NCBI GenBank assembly: GCA_963830385.1
Contig: CAWHMD010000002.1
Location: 868,001-932,000 of the forward strand
DNA: 64,000 nt
From: Bog-532 sp963830385
GTDB taxonomy: Bacteria; Actinomycetota; Actinomycetes; Streptosporangiales; Streptosporangiaceae
Reading direction: 5' to 3'
A program made the translations under genes and the position numbers. Positions 35,580 through 44,162 of this stretch are shown piece after piece; position 1 is the stretch's first letter; every line of letters begins with the position of its first letter. The notes below the pieces were generated by a model, which was not told the origin of the DNA, did no database searches, and was given only the letters and a program-made list of their open reading frames with translations.

Positions 35580-36343
35580 GCCTGCTCATCGTCAGCGGCA
35601 CCGGTACCGGCGTCGGCAAGACCGTCACCACCGCCGCGGTGGCCGCCCTGGCTCATGCCCGCGGCCAGCGGGTGGCCGTGGTCAAGCCCGCCCAGACCGG
35701 CGAGCGGCCGGGCGCCCCCGGCGACCTGGCGGCGGTGGCCGCGCTGACCGGCCTGGATGACCTGCACGAGCTGGCCCGCTACCCCGACCCGCTGTCACCG
35801 GAGGCGGCCGCCCGGACGGCCGGGCGGCCGCCGCTGGACCTGCGGCGGGCCGCCGACCACATCGCCGGGCTGGCCGAGGACCGGGACCTGGTCGTGGTCG
35901 AGGGGGCGGGCGGCCTGCTGGTCCGCTACGACCCGGCCGGCGCCACCATCGCCGACCTGGCCGCCATGCTGGACGCCCCGGTGCTGGTGACGGCGGCGGC
36001 CGGGCTGGGCACGCTCAACCACACCGCGCTGACGCTGGAGGCGCTGACCAGCCGGAAGCTGGCCTGCGCGGGCGTGGTGGTCGGGAGCTGGCCGGACGAC
36101 CCCGGGCTGGCTGAGCTGGGCAATCTGGCCGACCTGGAGGCGCTGACCGGGCAGCCGCTGGCCGGCATCCTCCCGGCGGGCGCCGGCATCCTCGGGCCCG
36201 CCGCGTTCATCGAGGTCGCCCGGAGCGGCCTGGGGCCGGTCCTCGGCGGGTCGCTCGACGCCGCCGCGTTCCGGGCGGCCGCCGCCGGGATCGCCGGCCA
36301 GATCAGGCAGCAAACGGGGCAGCAAACGATTGGGGATCGGTAA
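35576..36343 (+). CDS. bioD: ATP-dependent dethiobiotin synthetase
   Basis: A 255-residue P-loop ligase closing the ureido ring of dethiobiotin. The P-loop is IVSGTGTGVGKTVTTAAV; further markers are VVKPAQTGERPG (the substrate carbamate lysine region), VVVEGAGGLLV and VTAAAGLGTLNHTALTLEAL. The GTG start overlaps the regulator stop by four bases. Length and motif order are standard. The product needs BioB, not encoded here, to become biotin; the adjacent biotinyl-carrier gene at 39919 is a possible consumer. Confidence 0.95.
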   Translation: MSLLIVSGTGTGVGKTVTTAAVAALAHARGQRVAVVKPAQTGERPGAPGDLAAVAALTGLDDLHELARYPDPLSPEAAARTAGRPPLDLRRAADHIAGLAEDRDLVVVEGAGGLLVRYDPAGATIADLAAMLDAPVLVTAAAGLGTLNHTALTLEALTSRKLACAGVVVGSWPDDPGLAELGNLADLEALTGQPLAGILPAGAGILGPAAFIEVARSGLGPVLGGSLDAAAFRAAAAGIAGQIRQQTGQQTIGDR

Positions 36344-36430
36344 CTCCCGGCCCATTGCTCTCTCTGCCGGCACGGAGCAACATTGTGGTGACTTTTGTGG
36401 CATGAGTCCCCGCAGCCCCGGAGGAAATCG

Positions 36431-36640
36431 ATGAGAGACGACAGCCGGGCACGCCGTCGGCGTCCGGTGATCCTGCTGCTGGTACTACCGCTGATCGCGG
36501 TCCTGGTACCGCAGTTCTACAACTTCGGCAGCCCGGCGATCGGCGGCATGCCGTTCTTCTACTGGTGGCAGCTCGCCTGGGTGGCCGGCGTCGCCGTATG
36601 CACCGCGATCGTCTACTTCGCCACCAGGAGCGCACGATGA
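36431..36640 (+). CDS. DUF3311 small membrane protein
   Basis: A 69-residue protein with two membrane helices (VILLLVLPLIAVLVPQFYNF and WWQLAWVAGVAVCTAIVYFA) after a basic N-terminus. DUF3311 genes normally precede sodium:solute symporter genes, as here, where the stop overlaps the symporter ATG. It is probably an accessory subunit of that transporter. GGAGG lies before ATG 36431. Confidence 0.85.
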   Translation: MRDDSRARRRRPVILLLVLPLIAVLVPQFYNFGSPAIGGMPFFYWWQLAWVAGVAVCTAIVYFATRSAR

Positions 36641-38235
36641 TACCCCCGTTCAACGGACTTCAGTTCGGCATCGTCGTTGCGATGTTCGCGGTCGTCACCG
36701 TGGTCGGGTTCATGGCAACCCGGTGGAAGCGGGCCGCATCACTGGCCAGCGTCGAGGAGTGGGGGCTCGGCGGCCGCCGGTTCGGCACCTGGGTCACCTG
36801 GTTCCTGCTCGGCGGTGACCTGTACACCGCCTACACCTTCGTGGCGGTGCCCGCCCTGCTCTTCGGGGCCGGCGCGACCGGCTTCTTCGCCGTCCCGTAT
36901 ACGATCGCTGTCTTCCCGCTGGTGATGTTCCCCGCGGCACGGATGTGGTCGGTCTGCCACGAGCGCGGCTATGCGACCACCGCCGAGTTCGTCCGGGGCC
37001 GGCACGGGTCCGCGGTGCTCGCGCTGCTCGTCGCTATCACGGGGATCGTCGCCACCATCCCGTACATCGCACTCCAGCTCATCGGGATCAAGGCGATCCT
37101 CGAGGTCATGGGCATCGGCGGGGACTGGCCGCTGTGGATCGCGTTCGTCGTGCTGGCCGCCTACACCTGGACCTCGGGTCTGCGGGCGCCGGCACTGATC
37201 GCGTTCGTCAAGGACATCCTGATCTATGTCGTGGTCTTCGTCGCGATCATCTACATCCCGTACAAGCTCGGCGGCTATGACGTCATCTTCCACCGGGCAC
37301 AGGGTGCGCTGGCCACCAAGGGCCTGAGCACTCTGCTGTCCGGCCCGCAGTACCTCGGCTACTCGACGCTGGCGCTCGGCTCGGCGCTAGCCCTGTTCCT
37401 CTATCCCCACGCGGTGACCGGCGTGCTCGCCACCCACAAGAGGGACGTGGTGAAGAAGAACATGTCGCTGCTGCCGGCGTACTCGCTGATGCTGGGGTTC
37501 ATCGCGCTGCTCGGCTACATGGCGCTCGCCGCGCACGTGAAGCCGGTAGGCGGCACGGCCAAGGCGCCCGACACCACCACGATCGTTCCCGCGCTGTTCA
37601 ACAGCCAGTTCCCGACATGGGTCGCGGGGATCGCATTCGGCGCAATCGCTATCGGCGCCCTGGTGCCCGCGGCCATCATGGGAATCTCCGCGGCCAACAC
37701 GTTCGCCCGCGACATCTACCGGCCGTACTTCCGGCCAGGGGCCAGCGATCGCGAGGAGGGGCTAGTCAGCCAGATCGTGTCGGTAATCCTCAAGCTGGGC
37801 GCGGTCGCGGTGATCGTGGGGCTGAAGCCCTCGTTCGCCATCGAGTTCCAGCTCATCGGTGGTGTCGTGATCATCCAGATCCTGCCGGCCGTCGTGCTCG
37901 GCCTCTACACCCGGTGGTACCACCGCTGGGCGCTGGCGGCCGGCTGGGTGGTGGGCATGGGTCTGTCCGTCTACATGCTCTGGGTTACGCCGAGCAAGAC
38001 GGCGGCTCACTTCGGCAGCGCGTCGTTCGCGTTCAAGACCTGGGGATTCGACACGAAGGCGACGATCTGGACCGGCATCGTCGGGCTGGTCGCGAACCTG
38101 GTCGTCGCCACCGCGCTCACGCCGCTGCTCGGCCGGCTGCCGCGGGGGCGGGACGACACGAGCCCGGCTGACTACGAGGACGCGGACGCGCCCGCGATAC
38201 CCCTGGGAGGGCCGGCCGCACCCGGCGCGGTATGA
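36637..38235 (+). CDS. Sodium:solute symporter family protein (probable monocarboxylate permease)
   Basis: A 532-residue SSS-family transporter with about 13 helices. Markers are the N-terminal EEWGLGGRRFGTWVTWFLLGGDLYT (the SSS GR-x-G-x2-V/T loop and TM2 sodium site) and the later GAIAIGALVPAAIMGISAANTFARDIYRPY (TM8 sodium-site region). Members with a DUF3311 partner include monocarboxylate and acetate/pyruvate permeases. It is coupled by ATGA overlaps to DUF3311 upstream and to a ThDP enzyme downstream, suggesting import of a carboxylic acid that the enzyme then uses. The substrate is inferred from family context only. Confidence 0.88.
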   Translation: MIPPFNGLQFGIVVAMFAVVTVVGFMATRWKRAASLASVEEWGLGGRRFGTWVTWFLLGGDLYTAYTFVAVPALLFGAGATGFFAVPYTIAVFPLVMFPAARMWSVCHERGYATTAEFVRGRHGSAVLALLVAITGIVATIPYIALQLIGIKAILEVMGIGGDWPLWIAFVVLAAYTWTSGLRAPALIAFVKDILIYVVVFVAIIYIPYKLGGYDVIFHRAQGALATKGLSTLLSGPQYLGYSTLALGSALALFLYPHAVTGVLATHKRDVVKKNMSLLPAYSLMLGFIALLGYMALAAHVKPVGGTAKAPDTTTIVPALFNSQFPTWVAGIAFGAIAIGALVPAAIMGISAANTFARDIYRPYFRPGASDREEGLVSQIVSVILKLGAVAVIVGLKPSFAIEFQLIGGVVIIQILPAVVLGLYTRWYHRWALAAGWVVGMGLSVYMLWVTPSKTAAHFGSASFAFKTWGFDTKATIWTGIVGLVANLVVATALTPLLGRLPRGRDDTSPADYEDADAPAIPLGGPAAPGAV

Positions 38236-39902
38236 CAGACGGTATGGCAGATCCGTCCCTCCCAGCCCGCCACGGCGGGGTCCTGGCCCTCGAGGCCGCG
38301 CGGCGATACGGCGTGGCCCACCTGTTCACGCTGTCCGGTGGCCACATTTTCCCGCTGTACGATGCGGCCACCCGCGCTGAGCCACCGCTGCCGCTGATCG
38401 ACGTCCGGCACGAGCAGACCGCGGTGTTCGCGGCCGAGGCGACCGCCCGGCTGACCCGGTCCCCCGGGCTGGCCGCGGTCACGGCCGGGCCGGGCGTGAC
38501 CAACAGCGTCAGCGCGGTCACCACCGCCCACTTCAACGGGGCGCCGGTGGTGGTGCTGGGGGGCAGGGCGCCGGACTACCGCTGGGGGGCGGGCAGCCTG
38601 CAGGAGATCGACCACCCGCCGCTGCTGGCCCCGGTGACCAAGCGGGCCTGGACCGAGCACACGACGGCCCAGCTCGCGGGCTCGGTGGACGAGGCGTTCC
38701 GGCTGGCCGCCAGCCCGCACCGCGGCCCGGTGTTCCTCGACGTCGCCCTGGAGGCGCTGTACGACCAGGCCGCACCGCCGGCCGGAGCAGCCGAAGCGGA
38801 CGGGGTGCCCGGAGCCGCGCCCGACCCGGGGGTGGTCAGCGACATCGCCGGCCGGCTGGCGCAGGCCCAGCGGCCGGTTCTGGTGCTGGGCTCGGACGTG
38901 TGGCTGGACGGCGCCGACGACGCCGCCCGGGCCTGCGCCGAGGCCTGGTCGCTGCCGGTCATCGCCAACGGGCAGGGCCGCGGCATCCTGCCCGCCGGGC
39001 ATCCGCAGTTGGTGACCCGAGCGCGGTCGACCGTGTTCCGCGAGGCCGACCTGGTCGTGGTGGCGGGGGCGCCGCTGGACTTCCGGCTGGGCTACGGCCA
39101 GTTCGGCCCCGGCGACCAGAAGACCCCGGTGGTGCACGTGGCCGACAGCCCCGGCCAGATCGCCACCCACCGCCCGCTGGCGGCAGCCGCCGCCGGCGAC
39201 CTGAGCGCGTTCTTCGCGGCGCTGGGGGTGGCGGGCGGGGGCGGCGAGGAGGAGGCCCGGGCGCAGTGGCTGACCCGGCTGCAGGAGACGGCCCGGGCCG
39301 CCGTCGCGGCCGACGCCCCGTTGCTGGCCAGCGAGGCCCGCCCGATCCACCCGATGCGGGTGTACGGGGAGCTGAACCGGGTGCTGGCCGACGACGCGGT
39401 GATCATCGGGGACGGCGGGGACTTCGTCTCGTTCGCGGGCCGGCTGGTGGAGCCGGCCCGGCCCGGGCACTGGCTGGATCCGGGCCCGTTCGGCTGCCTG
39501 GGCACCGGCCTCGGCTACGCCATCGCGGCCCGCCTGGCCCGGCCGTCGTCGCAGGTGGTGCTGCTGCTCGGGGACGGCGCGGCCGGTTTCTCGCTGATGG
39601 ACGCGGACACGCTGGTCCGGCACCGGCTGCCGGTCGTCATCGTGTGCGGCAACAACGGGGCCTGGGGCCTGGAGAAGCACCCGATGCGGGCGCTGTACGG
39701 CTACGACGTCGCCGCCGACCTGCAGCCCGGCTGCCGGTACGACGAGGTGGTGCGGGCGCTGGGCGGGGCCGGTGAGCTGGTCACCGACCCGGGGCAGATC
39801 GGCCCGGCGCTCCAGCGGGCGTTCGCGGCGGGGGTGCCGTACCTGGTCAACGTGGTCACCGACCCGGAGATCGCTTATCCCCGGTCGACAACCGGGGTCT
39901 AG
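38232..39902 (+). CDS. Thiamine diphosphate-dependent enzyme, acetolactate synthase large-subunit-like
   Basis: A 556-residue ThDP enzyme with the POX-type three-domain plan. The N-terminal Pyr domain has the catalytic glutamate in VRHEQTAVFAAEATARLT. The central FAD-fold domain spans about 200-330. The PP domain carries the ThDP motif GDG-x24-NN (GDGAAGFSLMDAD to CGNNGAWG). It resembles IlvG-type proteins rather than the housekeeping IlvB, and no IlvN small subunit is adjacent. Coupling to the symporter operon points to carboligation or decarboxylation of an imported 2-oxo or dicarboxylic acid. The exact reaction is unknown. Confidence 0.85.
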   Translation: MTDGMADPSLPARHGGVLALEAARRYGVAHLFTLSGGHIFPLYDAATRAEPPLPLIDVRHEQTAVFAAEATARLTRSPGLAAVTAGPGVTNSVSAVTTAHFNGAPVVVLGGRAPDYRWGAGSLQEIDHPPLLAPVTKRAWTEHTTAQLAGSVDEAFRLAASPHRGPVFLDVALEALYDQAAPPAGAAEADGVPGAAPDPGVVSDIAGRLAQAQRPVLVLGSDVWLDGADDAARACAEAWSLPVIANGQGRGILPAGHPQLVTRARSTVFREADLVVVAGAPLDFRLGYGQFGPGDQKTPVVHVADSPGQIATHRPLAAAAAGDLSAFFAALGVAGGGGEEEARAQWLTRLQETARAAVAADAPLLASEARPIHPMRVYGELNRVLADDAVIIGDGGDFVSFAGRLVEPARPGHWLDPGPFGCLGTGLGYAIAARLARPSSQVVLLLGDGAAGFSLMDADTLVRHRLPVVIVCGNNGAWGLEKHPMRALYGYDVAADLQPGCRYDEVVRALGGAGELVTDPGQIGPALQRAFAAGVPYLVNVVTDPEIAYPRSTTGV

Positions 39903-39918
39903 GCGGGGGGGTCAGCCC

Positions 39919-40131
39919 TCAGTCGATGACGGCGATCAGGTCGCCTTCCTGGATCACGTCACCCTCGGCCACGTTGATCTTGGACAGCGTGCCGGGATCC
40001 TCGGCCAGCACCGGGATTTCCATTTTCATCGATTCCAGGATGACCACGGTGTCGCCGGCCTCGATCTGCTGGCCCTCGGTCGCGACCACCTTCCAGACGT
40101 TCGCGACCATCTCCGCCCGGATCTCCGCCAC
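39919..40131 (-). CDS. Biotinyl/lipoyl carrier domain protein (TB7.3-like)
   Basis: A 70-residue single biotinyl domain with the attachment lysine in VVILESMKMEIPVLAED; the Met-Lys-Met form marks biotinylation. The glycine pairs (GQQIEAGD, EGDVIQEGD) flank the hairpin barrel. It corresponds in size and place to the small biotinylated protein Rv3221c of M. tuberculosis, between pdtaS and the rshA/sigH pair. The acceptor enzyme it serves is unknown. GTG start. Convergent with the ThDP enzyme gene. Nearby bioF and bioD make the locus biotin-themed. Confidence 0.92.
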   Translation of the reverse strand: MAEIRAEMVANVWKVVATEGQQIEAGDTVVILESMKMEIPVLAEDPGTLSKINVAEGDVIQEGDLIAVID

Positions 40132-40180
40132 CCAAGCTCCCTTCCTCAGCTACCGAGCAGCATAGAGGAGGTCAGCGCGA

Positions 40181-41494
40181 TCAGCGGGCGATGACCCGGC
40201 TCAGCGCCTCCACCACCCGCGGGTCGTATTCGATGCTGGTGTCCAGCCGCAGCCGGTCGATCACGGCCGCGCCCCGGCCCGCGTTCACGGAGCCGCCCAC
40301 CAGGTCGTCGAAGGCGTTCACGGCCCGGATGATCCGGCTGCTGAGCGGGGGGGCGGTGGCGGTGACGGCCATCGGGTCGCGGTACGGGTCACTCTGGCGG
40401 CGGACGATCTCGGCCACGCTGTCCAGCATGTGGGCCTGCTTGATGACTTCGGCGCCGAGCTCCGCGATCTGGCGCTGCTCGGCCGGCGACACCAGCACGG
40501 TCGCTCCGCCCGGGATCGGATCCGGCAGCGACAGCTGGCCGATGTCGTGGATCAGCGCCGCGTACTGCAGCTCCAGCAGCTGCTGCTCGGCCAGGCCGAG
40601 CTCCCGGCCGACCGCGACCGCCAGCCGGCTGACCCGGTCCGAGTGGCCGGTCTCCACGTAGCCGCCGATCTCGGTGACCCGGGCCAGCGCCCGGACCGTC
40701 TGCAGATAGGTGGCCCTGATGCCGGCGTAGCGGCGGAACGCGACCTGGGTGACCAGCAGCGGGGCGATGAACACGGCCACCGCCACCAGCCCCATGGCCT
40801 CGGCCGCGAACACGATCAGCGCGGCCGACGTACCGACCGCCACCCCGAGCGGCCCCTGGACCCGCACCTCGTCGGTGAACGTGACCCACAGCCGGGTCCG
40901 CAGCGCCCCGGTCCTGATGACCGCCTCGATCACCACGTTGATCAGCCAGGCCAGCGCCAGCAGCACGGCCATCACCGCGAACGCCGTCCACCAGTGCTGG
41001 ACCACGGCCGGGATGGCGGCCAGCGGCCGGAACACGAACGCGGCGAACGCCACCGCCAGCAGCCGGGACGCCATGTTGGTCAGCCGGGCCGGACGGCCCA
41101 CGGCCAGGTGCGGCAGCGCCCCGATGGCCATGCCGATCCCGGTCACCGCCACCGCCTGCAGCGCCGAATGGCGCGCGGGCACCGGCCCGACCCGGATCAG
41201 CAGCGCGCTGGCCAGCGCGCAGGCGGTCCCGATGGGCGCCGCTTCCCGGTCCCCGGGCAGGTTGAGCCGGAGCAGCTCGCCCACCGCGATCAGGGCCGCG
41301 AACGCGAGGGCCCAGCGGAACTGGACCGCGCCGGCCAGCAGCGTGTGCACCACCGCCACCACGACCAGCAGGCCGGCCGCCGCCACCACCAGCCGCGGCC
41401 CGGAGACGGCGGGCCCCTGGGCGCGGCCACGCAGGTGGGGGGCCGCGATCCGGCTCTGCTCGGTCACGGCCGCGCGGCCCTGGCTGACGCTCAT
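40181..41494 (-). CDS. Membrane protein with degenerate HD-GYP domain
   Basis: 437 residues. The N-terminal 225 hold about seven hydrophobic helices. The C-terminal part is HD-type: the His-Asp pair is in ALIHDIGQLSLPD, but the HHE and GYP motifs of c-di-GMP phosphodiesterases are missing; that position reads IVRRQSDPYRDPM. Metal binding may be partial and hydrolysis is doubtful. It lies 15 bases downstream of a paralogue with complete HD-GYP motifs, so the pair likely functions together, perhaps as active and regulatory subunits. Ligand unknown. Confidence 0.82.
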   Translation of the reverse strand: MSVSQGRAAVTEQSRIAAPHLRGRAQGPAVSGPRLVVAAAGLLVVVAVVHTLLAGAVQFRWALAFAALIAVGELLRLNLPGDREAAPIGTACALASALLIRVGPVPARHSALQAVAVTGIGMAIGALPHLAVGRPARLTNMASRLLAVAFAAFVFRPLAAIPAVVQHWWTAFAVMAVLLALAWLINVVIEAVIRTGALRTRLWVTFTDEVRVQGPLGVAVGTSAALIVFAAEAMGLVAVAVFIAPLLVTQVAFRRYAGIRATYLQTVRALARVTEIGGYVETGHSDRVSRLAVAVGRELGLAEQQLLELQYAALIHDIGQLSLPDPIPGGATVLVSPAEQRQIAELGAEVIKQAHMLDSVAEIVRRQSDPYRDPMAVTATAPPLSSRIIRAVNAFDDLVGGSVNAGRGAAVIDRLRLDTSIEYDPRVVEALSRVIAR

Positions 41495-41509
41495 GGTCGT
41501 CCCCGCACC

Positions 41510-42841
41510 TCAGCGGCTGCCGATGACGCGCAGCGGCGCAGCCGGGTCGTCGTGGTCGTAGGCGGCCGCCTCGACCTGCTCGCCGGCCGGCGGCACGGGC
41601 TCGTCCGGGGTCTGCCAGCCGTCCCGCTCGACCGCGGCCACCAGCGCGTCCACGAAGGCCGGGTCGAACTGGGTCCCGGAGCATTTGCGCAGCTCGGCGA
41701 CGGCATCGGCGACGGAGCGGGCGTTGCGGTAAGACCGGGTGGAGGTCATGCAGTCGAACGCGTCGGCGACCGCTAGCACCCGGGCGAACTCGGGGATCTC
41801 GTCGCCCGCAAGGCCCATCGGGTACCCGCAGCCGTCGATCCGCTCGTGGTGGTGCATGATCCCGGCCAGCGCCTCGTCCAGGAAGCCGATCTCCTTGATG
41901 ATCTCCAGGCCGCGCATCGGGTGCAGCTGGATCGCGGCGAACTCTTCCTCGGTCAGCCTGCCGTTCTTCTGCAGCACCTTGGTCGGCACCCCGAGCTTGC
42001 CCACGTCGTGCAGCATGCCGGCGTACCTGATCGCCTCCACCCGCTCGGGCCGCATGCCGATCGCGCGGGCGATCATCACCGACCCCCGGGACACCCGCTC
42101 GCTGTGGCCGCGGGTGTAGAAGTCCTTGGTCTCCACCGCCTGGCAGAGCACCCGGAGCGTGCCCTCGTAGGCCCGCTGCTGGTCGGCGAACTGGGCGATG
42201 GCCCAGCGGGCCACGAACAGCGGGATCAGCACCAGGACGGCCGCGAACGCCCCGACCACGCTCCACAGCGCCGCGATCAGCAGGCCGAAGACGGCGTAGC
42301 CGAGGTCCGGCAGCGACAGCCGCAGGTTCAGCAGGCGGCGGCCGGTGGCGCCGCCGCTGGTCAGCGCCAGTACCAGGCTCACCATGCCGTAGTTGGCCAC
42401 GATGTGGGCGGCCGCGGCGCCCACGAACGGGCCGATGATCTGCGGGAACGAGTTACGGGTGGGGATGCCGACGGTGCCGCCGAGCAGCAGGAACACCTGG
42501 CCGGCGGAGTAGGCGCTGAGCGCGTACATGCCGCCGTTGAAGGCCCGCTGCATCGGCGTGGGGCCCCGGCGCAGGCTGAACGCGCTGACCGTGCCGACGA
42601 TGGCCGCGCCGACCGGGCCGACCAGCACCACCGAGGCGAGCGTGGCGGCGTAGCCGGGTGACCAGGCGACCCGGCGCGGCAGGATCGCGGTCGGCGTGGA
42701 CTCGCACACCAGGAACAGCACGGCGAGGACGGCCAGGCGGCTCCACTCGATGCCGCGGAGCGGGCCGTAGCCGATGACGGACACGGCTGCCACGACGATG
42801 ACGCCGATGTACAGCCATGCTGCTCGCGAGAGCCTGCCCAA
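41510..42841 (-). CDS. Membrane-bound HD-GYP domain protein (probable cyclic-dinucleotide phosphodiesterase)
   Basis: 443 residues. An N-terminal integral membrane sensor region of about seven helices (1-215) is followed by a complete HD-GYP domain with RGHSERVSRGSVMIARAIG, MLHDVGKLGVPTKVL, HHHERIDGCGYPMGL and VLAVADAFDCMTSTRSYR. Such domains hydrolyse c-di-GMP. No GGDEF gene is in the window. The start is TTG 42841 with a G-rich run upstream. It lies downstream of sigR-rsrA on the same strand after 189 bases, and is followed at 15 bases by the degenerate paralogue. Confidence 0.87.
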   Translation of the reverse strand: MGRLSRAAWLYIGVIVVAAVSVIGYGPLRGIEWSRLAVLAVLFLVCESTPTAILPRRVAWSPGYAATLASVVLVGPVGAAIVGTVSAFSLRRGPTPMQRAFNGGMYALSAYSAGQVFLLLGGTVGIPTRNSFPQIIGPFVGAAAAHIVANYGMVSLVLALTSGGATGRRLLNLRLSLPDLGYAVFGLLIAALWSVVGAFAAVLVLIPLFVARWAIAQFADQQRAYEGTLRVLCQAVETKDFYTRGHSERVSRGSVMIARAIGMRPERVEAIRYAGMLHDVGKLGVPTKVLQKNGRLTEEEFAAIQLHPMRGLEIIKEIGFLDEALAGIMHHHERIDGCGYPMGLAGDEIPEFARVLAVADAFDCMTSTRSYRNARSVADAVAELRKCSGTQFDPAFVDALVAAVERDGWQTPDEPVPPAGEQVEAAAYDHDDPAAPLRVIGSR

Positions 42842-43030
42842 GTCCCCCCCTCACCGTGGCTGAGCGATGCCGGGCATCAGGCCATCGAGGGTCACCGTAA
42901 AGCGGTGCAGGCAGTCGCGATCCGCCGCACGGCAACGGAGGATTCAGCGTAACCCGACCCGGTACATCCGCGTAGGCCCAAAGTTCGTCGTGAGCGAATA
43001 GTACCTACCGGATCGCCCAAAGTGATCAGA

Positions 43031-43300
43031 TCAGTCGATGACTTCGATCTGCGTGCGGACTTGCTGGATGCGGACGAGGACCTTGGCCCGCAGGTCGACC
43101 GGGGCCGGATCGCAGCAGCGCTGGCGGATCAGCTTCTTCACCACGTCCTCGAGGCCGTACTCGCGCAGGCAGGGCCCGCACTCGTCGAGGTGCTGCCGCA
43201 CCTTGGACCCTTCGGCAGCGTCGAGCTCACCGTCCAGGTACGCATAAATGCGGTCCAGCACCTCGGTACACGGAGTTTCGTGTGGCTTCCCGCAGCTCAT
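43031..43300 (-). CDS. rsrA: Zinc-binding redox anti-sigma factor RsrA (ZAS family)
   Basis: An 89-residue anti-sigma factor that releases SigR when disulfide bonds form. The zinc and redox residues line up exactly with S. coelicolor RsrA: Cys3, Cys11, His37, Cys41 and Cys44 (HLDECGPCLREYG). A CC pair at 61-62 in RQRCCDPAP also matches the relative. It starts MSCGKPHETPC. The start overlaps the sigR stop by ATGA, giving coupled, near-stoichiometric synthesis. Confidence 0.96.
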   Translation of the reverse strand: MSCGKPHETPCTEVLDRIYAYLDGELDAAEGSKVRQHLDECGPCLREYGLEDVVKKLIRQRCCDPAPVDLRAKVLVRIQQVRTQIEVID

Positions 43301-43953
43301 CGGGCTTCCTCCCCGGGCTCGTCATCCGCCGCGCCGTTGCTGGCGGACCCAGTTCCGGACCGGACGAGGCCGCGATCGGCGGCGTAGTCCTCAAGCATGT
43401 CCCGCAACTGCCTGCGTCCCCGGTGCAGGCGGGACATCACCGTGCCGATCGGCGTTCCCATGATGTCGGCGATCTCCTTGTACGCGAAACCTTCCACGTC
43501 GGCCAGGTAGACCGCGATGCGGAAATCTTCGGGCAGGGCCTGCAGAGCCTGCTTGATGTCGGAGTCGGGCAGTCCCTCGAGCGCCTCCGCCTCGGCGGAC
43601 TTCAGCCCGCTGGAGGTGTGCGAAGCCGCCCGGGCGAGCTGCCAGTCCTCCACCTCCTCGGCGCCGGAGCGCTGCGGCTCGCGCTGCCGCTTCCGGTACG
43701 TGTTGATGAAGGTGTTGGTCAGGATGCGGAACAGCCAGGCCTTGAGGTTGGTGCCGGGCTGAAACTGATGGAAGGACGCATACGCCTTGGCGAAGGTCTC
43801 CTGCACCAGATCCTCGGCGTCCGCTGGGTTGCGGGTCATCCGGAGCCCGGCGGAATACAGCTGATCCAGGAACGGCAGAACATCCTGCTCAAACCGTTCG
43901 TCACGCTGCTCAAGTGTCTCCGGGACGGGACCCACCTCCTCGGTATCCAGCAT
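43297..43953 (-). CDS. sigR: ECF sigma factor SigR (SigH in mycobacteria), thiol-oxidative stress
   Basis: 218 residues from ATG 43953. Region 2 is LYSAGLRMTRNPADAEDLVQ, ETFAKAYASFHQFQPGTNLK and AWLFRILTNTFINTYRKRQR; region 4 is LPEDFRIAVYLADVEGFAYK with EIADIMGTPIGTVMSRLHRG. It transcribes thioredoxin, mycothiol and proteolysis genes after disulfide stress, held inactive by RsrA. The ATG at 43953 lacks a clear ribosome site. The frame is open upstream and contains an ATG at 44127 that would add 58 residues, just after a consensus SigR promoter. Two isoforms, as for S. coelicolor SigR and SigR', are likely. Confidence 0.94.
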   Translation of the reverse strand: MLDTEEVGPVPETLEQRDERFEQDVLPFLDQLYSAGLRMTRNPADAEDLVQETFAKAYASFHQFQPGTNLKAWLFRILTNTFINTYRKRQREPQRSGAEEVEDWQLARAASHTSSGLKSAEAEALEGLPDSDIKQALQALPEDFRIAVYLADVEGFAYKEIADIMGTPIGTVMSRLHRGRRQLRDMLEDYAADRGLVRSGTGSASNGAADDEPGEEAR

Positions 43954-44127
43954 GGCCGGCCCGTGAAAACCGTATGGCCGGGAGGATACATGGCTGGGTA
44001 CCCCGGTGATGTCCCCGAGGCTGGCAGTTCCGCCCTTCCGCGGTGTCACCGCGGTGGCGGCCACCGTCTGCACGCTGAGATCCAGATCGGCGTGATCGGC
44101 CGGGCGTGCGCCGCAAGCTACTGGCAT
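43954..44127 (-). other. In-frame 5' extension of sigR (candidate SigR' isoform)
   Basis: From ATG 44127 to the short start, 58 codons are open and in frame with sigR (MPVACGARPADHADLDLSVQ at the N-terminus). In-frame GTG codons at 44073, 44064 and 44049 are alternatives. The predicted transcription start from the SigR-type promoter falls 2-4 bases before the ATG, implying a leaderless message. S. coelicolor SigR' has a 55-residue extension of the same kind. Confidence 0.5.
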
Positions 44128-44136
44128 GTGCAGTGG

Positions 44137-44162
44137 AACACAGAGGCAGGCCAGGTCATTCC
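44137..44162 (-). promoter_or_regulatory. SigR-type autoregulatory promoter of sigR
   Basis: On the minus strand, GGAAT (44162-44158), 18 bases, then GTT (44139-44137) matches the SigR/SigH consensus GGAAT-N18/19-GTT exactly. The transcription start would be about 44129-44131. The -35 element is the first of three tandem 15-base repeats, each carrying GGAAT. Confidence 0.78.
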
